The notes under the pieces: model-generated
Seen by the model: the letters and a program-made list of their open reading frames with translations, nothing else
Databases searched by the model: none
Told to the model about the DNA's origin: nothing
Assembly: GCA_913057255.1 (NCBI GenBank)
Contig: CAJXNU010000004.1
Coordinates: 1 to 40,330, forward strand
Source of the DNA: an uncultured Wenzhouxiangella sp.
GTDB taxonomy: Bacteria > Pseudomonadota > Gammaproteobacteria > Xanthomonadales > Wenzhouxiangellaceae
DNA length: 40,330 bases
Reading direction: 5' to 3'
Shown here: one piece after another, positions 36,891 through 40,330 of the stretch
Layout of the letters: each line of letters begins with the position of its first letter
Position numbering within the stretch: position 1 is the stretch's first letter
Made by a program: the position numbers and the translations under genes

Positions 36891-37508
36891 ATGCCGGCTG
36901 ATTTCTCCAGTCTTCAGGCGATTGAGAGCCGTCTCTTATCCGATCTGGCTCTCCTCACACAGGCGCTCAATCGAGTGGATTGGTTCGTCGAGGTGGCGCC
37001 TGTGATGGGCGCATCCCCTAAGCTCGATGTGACCGCCAAGCGCCATCGCATGTTGTTTGATCACACCGGCCTCGTGTGGCCATGTCAGGCCGTCCCAGAT
37101 GCTTTGCCATTCGATACCAACAGCGTGCCTGCGGTGTTGCTTCGCCACGCTTGGACGCCTGAGCAAACACAGTTCCCCATGGGCCAATGGGCTCGAGTCA
37201 TTAAGCCAGGCGGATTGTTAGTCTCGGTATCTGCCAACCCCTGGCATCCATCGGTTTGGAAGATCATGGGAAAACGCAGTTGGCGTCTGCCGAGTTGGCC
37301 ACATTTCTTATCCATTCATGCCCATCCCGACATTCAACTGGAGATGCACCCATTGACGCGATGGCGCGGTGGCTTGCCCAAGCTGAGTCCTGTGTTGGTG
37401 CTCGTCGGCCAAAAACGTTGTGAAATCGCGCCCATCCATTCAAGGCGATCTGGCCGACTGGCGCTCAAGCACGCGCCAGCGGTCCTTGCTCAGTGTCGTG
37501 CCGCATGA
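36891..37508 (+). CDS. YafS-like methyltransferase-fold protein
   Basis: A 205-residue protein placed between gloB and rnhA, exactly where E. coli has yafS, a predicted SAM-dependent methyltransferase. The late methyltransferase segments are visible ([37 protein letters not shown]). The N-terminal nucleotide motif is weak ([14 protein letters not shown] instead of a GxGxG loop), so SAM binding is uncertain. The last ~40 residues are basic. The start is ATG 36891 or the in-frame GTG 36882; neither has a clear ribosome binding site. The stop overlaps the rnhA start. Confidence 0.75.
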   Translation: MPADFSSLQAIESRLLSDLALLTQALNRVDWFVEVAPVMGASPKLDVTAKRHRMLFDHTGLVWPCQAVPDALPFDTNSVPAVLLRHAWTPEQTQFPMGQWARVIKPGGLLVSVSANPWHPSVWKIMGKRSWRLPSWPHFLSIHAHPDIQLEMHPLTRWRGGLPKLSPVLVLVGQKRCEIAPIHSRRSGRLALKHAPAVLAQCRAA

Positions 37509-37957
37509 GTGATCGAGTGGTCGAGATTTGGACCGATGGTGCCTGCTTGGGAAATCCTGGCCCGGGAGGCTGGGGCGTGTTGATGCGTTGGAATGGCCAC
37601 AGCAAAGAAGCATCGGGTGGTGTCTTGGATACCACCAACAATCGGATGGAGCTGAGCGCTGCGATTGAAGCCCTTCGCTTGTTAAAAAAACCATGCCAAG
37701 TGAAGCTCGTGACCGACTCAAAGTATGTTCGAGATGGCATCACTCAGTGGCTGCCCAAGTGGCGTGCCAATGGTTGGCGGACGGCCAACAAAAAACCGGT
37801 CAAGAATATGGACTTGTGGCAACAGCTCGATGAGTTGGTGGGCAGCCACCGCATCGAATGGGCCTGGGTCAAGGGGCACAGCGGGCATCCAGAAAATGAG
37901 CGGGTCGATGATTTGGCCAGAGAGGCGGCCATGGCCATTGCCCATGCCCCAGAATAG
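37505..37957 (+). CDS. rnhA: Ribonuclease HI
   Basis: Cuts the RNA strand of RNA-DNA hybrids. It has 150 residues from ATG 37505, which overlaps the preceding stop (ATGA). The catalytic carboxylates are present: Asp11 in [17 protein letters not shown], Glu49 in [10 protein letters not shown], Asp71 in [11 protein letters not shown] and Asp135 in [10 protein letters not shown], with the GHSGHPENE loop and the basic protrusion ([15 protein letters not shown]). An earlier in-frame start adds four residues and lies inside the upstream gene. dnaQ follows 40 bp downstream on the same strand; in E. coli the two are divergent. Confidence 0.97.
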   Translation: MSDRVVEIWTDGACLGNPGPGGWGVLMRWNGHSKEASGGVLDTTNNRMELSAAIEALRLLKKPCQVKLVTDSKYVRDGITQWLPKWRANGWRTANKKPVKNMDLWQQLDELVGSHRIEWAWVKGHSGHPENERVDDLAREAAMAIAHAPE

Positions 37958-37997
37958 ACACATAAGATTCAGCCAATCATCTTAGGAAATCGATGGC

Positions 37998-38702
37998 ATG
38001 AAACGACAAATCGTTTTGGATACCGAGACCACGGGACTAGAGCCTGATCTCGGGCACCGCATTGTTGAGATTGGGTGTGTGGAGATCGATGATCGTCGCA
38101 TCACCGATCGGCATTTTCACTGCTACCTAAATCCCGACCGACTGGTGGAGGGCGGTGCCTTAGAGGTCCATGGCATCACCGATGCCTTTTTGGAAGATAA
38201 GCCGAGGTTCCGAGACATCGTCGATGATTTTTTGGCCTTTATCGAAGGAGCTGAGTTGATCATCCACAACGCGCCATTTGACGTGGGATTTCTCGATGCC
38301 GAATTGGCTCGGCTGGAGCGTTCACCAACGATTCAGATCGCTCAAGTGGCCGATATTCTGGATACCGTGGTCTTGGCTAGAGAGCTGCATCCAGGGCAGC
38401 GCGTGAGTTTGGATGCCCTGTGTAAGCGCTATGAGGTAGACAACTCCAACCGTCAGTTGCACGGCGCGTTGCTCGATGCGGAGCTACTCGCTGATGTCTA
38501 TCTCCTGATGACTGGCGGTCAGGTGGATTTGGGGCTCAGTATGCGCTCAGGCACGGAGCAGCATGCGGATCAAGCATCCAAGCAGGCGCTGGATTTATCT
38601 CAATTGGTTTGTCTGCGCGCGAATGAAGAAGAGCTGAGGGCGCATCAACAACAGCTCGACTCCATCAAGAACCAATCAGGGCGCTGCGTCTGGCTCGACT
38701 GA
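37998..38702 (+). CDS. dnaQ: DNA polymerase III epsilon subunit (proofreading exonuclease)
   Basis: The 3'-5' proofreading exonuclease of the replicative polymerase, 234 residues. The DEDDh motifs are Exo I VLDTETTGLEP (Asp8, Glu10), Exo II IIHNAPFDVGFLDAEL, and Exo III QLHGALLDAELLADVY with the general-base His. The C-terminal tail (about 185-234), including DLSQLVCLRANEEELRAHQ, is the part that in E. coli binds the alpha subunit. AGGAAA lies before the ATG. The end overlaps the convergent mltF gene by 27 bp. Confidence 0.96.
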   Translation: MKRQIVLDTETTGLEPDLGHRIVEIGCVEIDDRRITDRHFHCYLNPDRLVEGGALEVHGITDAFLEDKPRFRDIVDDFLAFIEGAELIIHNAPFDVGFLDAELARLERSPTIQIAQVADILDTVVLARELHPGQRVSLDALCKRYEVDNSNRQLHGALLDAELLADVYLLMTGGQVDLGLSMRSGTEQHADQASKQALDLSQLVCLRANEEELRAHQQQLDSIKNQSGRCVWLD

Positions 38703-40118
38703 TGTTTGCATGGATGTCAGCAGGGGATGCTCGCGCTGATCCATCCACAACAAAATCTCATAAAACGTCCGAATGTTGCTGACATAACTGACGGCTTCAT
38801 AGCCTCTTGCATAGCCATAGCGCGTTTGGCGATACCACCGCTCTTGCGTGAGGAGAGGCAGGTGCTCTTTGACATCTAGCCATCGATCGGGGTCTTTTCC
38901 TTGGCGCTGAGTGATGACGCGCGCATCTTCTAAGTGACCGAGTCCGATGTTATACGCGGCCAATGCCAAGTAGAGTCGATCGGGCATCTGAATTCTGTCT
39001 GGCAGCCGATCGAGCATCGATCGTAAGTAGCGGGCACCACCCAAAATACTTTGCTCAGGATCCAATCGGTTGTCCACGCCCAGCTGTCCGGCGGTCCGCT
39101 GGGTCAGCATCATCACCCCACGAACACCAGTGGGTGAAACTGCGCGGGGATCCCAGTGCGATTCTTGGTAGCCAACGGCAGCCAATAAGGCCCAGTCCAA
39201 GTCAACTTGTTCAGCGGCCTGCTTGAATAATGACTTGAGGGCAGGCAGGCGACTGGCGACCTGATCCATAAAAGTGAATGTGCCCACTGGCTCATAACCA
39301 TCATCCGCCTGGTAGTGGTGTGCTTTGATCTCAGCGAGTCGATTATTGCTTTGGATTTCATCAAAGAATGCCTGCAGCACTTTTATCAGACTTTCTCTCT
39401 TCTCCCTTCGTACCACCCAAGCCAAGTTCATCTGAGGCTCTAAATCAAAAGCGATGCCAATGGCTGGAAAGAATCGCCGATTGAGTTCAACCACGTTGGA
39501 ATCGGCCACTGTATAGGTGACTTCTTCTCGACTGATGGCATCAAACAAATCCTCGATGCTTGAGTCTTCGGCGACGAACCACTCTAAGCCCGCATTGGCT
39601 GCGCCATTGTCAATGAGTAGCGTCTCGTATCCTTTGCCATCAAGCAGTGCGATCGATCCCCCGCTAAGTTCTTCGATCGCATCAGGTTTCGCTGAGCCTT
39701 GCCGATAGACCACCATGGGCGCAACCGTTTCATAGACAGGGCCAGATGTCAGGCGCGCATCATCGACTGGCGAGGGCAGGCCGGCTGCGATAAAGTCACC
39801 TTGGCCCAAGGCCAGAGCCTGCTTGAGGGCTTGCGGGTGAGGCAGGGTGACCACCTCGAGAGGCACGCCAATGAAGTCAGCGAATGCGCGACCCAACTCA
39901 AACTCAAACCCCGTTTCTCCCTCGGCGCCCAGATAGTAGGTGGTCGCCCCGTTGAGGGTGAGCATGATGATGTGACCGCGGGCTTTAATTTTGTCGAGCT
40001 CTGAGATCTGGTCGTGTCCTGAGCTTGCCAACAACAAAACGGCCACAGCCAGCCACAGACGGGGTAACACAAAGTGCCGCCGACTCAGGAAATACCAAGA
40101 TGTCTTGAAGCTTTTCAT
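38676..40118 (-). CDS. mltF: Membrane-bound lytic murein transglycosylase MltF
   Basis: Cleaves peptidoglycan glycan strands with 1,6-anhydro ring formation. It has 480 residues: a basic N-terminus and one hydrophobic segment (LWLAVAVLLLASS), which lacks a lipobox cysteine, so a signal anchor rather than a lipoprotein is likely here. Next comes a solute-binding-like regulatory domain (about 40-275, GFEFELGRAFADFIGVPLEV, QALALGQGDFIAAGLP). Last is the lytic transglycosylase domain (about 295-450) with catalytic Glu in AAVGYQESHWDP, then SPTGVRGVMMLTQRTA and LALAAYNIGLGHLEDAR. It is divergent from gltX and overlaps dnaQ tail to tail. Confidence 0.93.
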   Translation of the reverse strand: MKSFKTSWYFLSRRHFVLPRLWLAVAVLLLASSGHDQISELDKIKARGHIIMLTLNGATTYYLGAEGETGFEFELGRAFADFIGVPLEVVTLPHPQALKQALALGQGDFIAAGLPSPVDDARLTSGPVYETVAPMVVYRQGSAKPDAIEELSGGSIALLDGKGYETLLIDNGAANAGLEWFVAEDSSIEDLFDAISREEVTYTVADSNVVELNRRFFPAIGIAFDLEPQMNLAWVVRREKRESLIKVLQAFFDEIQSNNRLAEIKAHHYQADDGYEPVGTFTFMDQVASRLPALKSLFKQAAEQVDLDWALLAAVGYQESHWDPRAVSPTGVRGVMMLTQRTAGQLGVDNRLDPEQSILGGARYLRSMLDRLPDRIQMPDRLYLALAAYNIGLGHLEDARVITQRQGKDPDRWLDVKEHLPLLTQERWYRQTRYGYARGYEAVSYVSNIRTFYEILLWMDQREHPLLTSMQTSVEPDAAP

Positions 40119-40172
40119 GTTTCAGTCAGCAGTTATACACCAAACGCTGGCATGTATTTGAAAGCGGCTCTC

Positions 40173-40330
<158 letters not shown>

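Overview
The window reads as chromosomal DNA from a gammaproteobacterium of moderate GC content. This rests on gene order: ftsY/rsmD/coaD, mutY-yggX, and gloB-yafS-like-rnhA-dnaQ followed by mltF. A PsrA-like regulator heading a fadE operon, a DUF2058 (YaiL-like) protein and a methionine synthase split into two genes point the same way. I cannot place it below class. The split metH and the DUF6491 and DUF3422 proteins would suit relatives of Xanthomonadales or Chromatiales, but that is a guess. The first 38 bases are not genomic: positions 5-38 match the Illumina index-adapter/Read 2 primer sequence, so the left edge is a contig end with untrimmed adapter.

Layout: (1) 39-1665, the 3' part of an acidic repetitive surface-type protein with a C-terminal anchor; tRNA-Phe(GAA); a soluble PAS-PAS NarX-type histidine kinase. 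(2) 3.5-9.1 kb, a DUF6491 lipoprotein, the ftsY-mutY-yggX operon, and the divergent rsmD-coaD-ggt run. (3) 9.2-15.9 kb, a complete beta-oxidation operon read leftward: PsrA-like TetR repressor, fadE, a FadN-type hydroxyacyl-CoA dehydrogenase/hydratase, and thiolase. A palindrome covers the repressor's start codon. (4) 15.9-21.8 kb, DUF3422 membrane protein, a lone FimT/GspH pseudopilin, aspartate aminotransferase, uvrB and an AhpD-like protein. (5) 21.8-29.8 kb, a long leftward run: a small membrane-anchored protein, a YtrA-like GntR repressor, an ABC ATPase and permease, three consecutive exported amidohydrolase-fold proteins, and a GhrA-like reductase. (6) 30-36 kb, FkpA-like isomerase, a DUF2058 protein, and an ArsR-methyltransferase/metH1/metH2 operon. 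(7) 36-40.3 kb, gloB, a yafS-like gene, rnhA, dnaQ, mltF and the start of gltX.

The most interesting part is region 5. A nearly perfect 24-bp palindrome sits on the -10 box of the small-protein/gntR/ABC operon. A second 24-bp site with the same outer arms and the same TATAGT -10 lies in front of the amidohydrolase genes. This suggests that one GntR-type repressor controls both the transporter and the exported amidohydrolase trio. Only the middle amidohydrolase keeps the metal-binding His-x-His; its two neighbours have lost it, so the trio looks like one enzyme flanked by two pseudoenzymes. The second notable locus is the methionine operon. Its ArsR-methyltransferase regulator seems to start at a non-standard ATC codon placed ideally behind a ribosome binding site, downstream of a cluster of ATCGC inverted repeats. 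The remaining genes are mostly conserved housekeeping genes.
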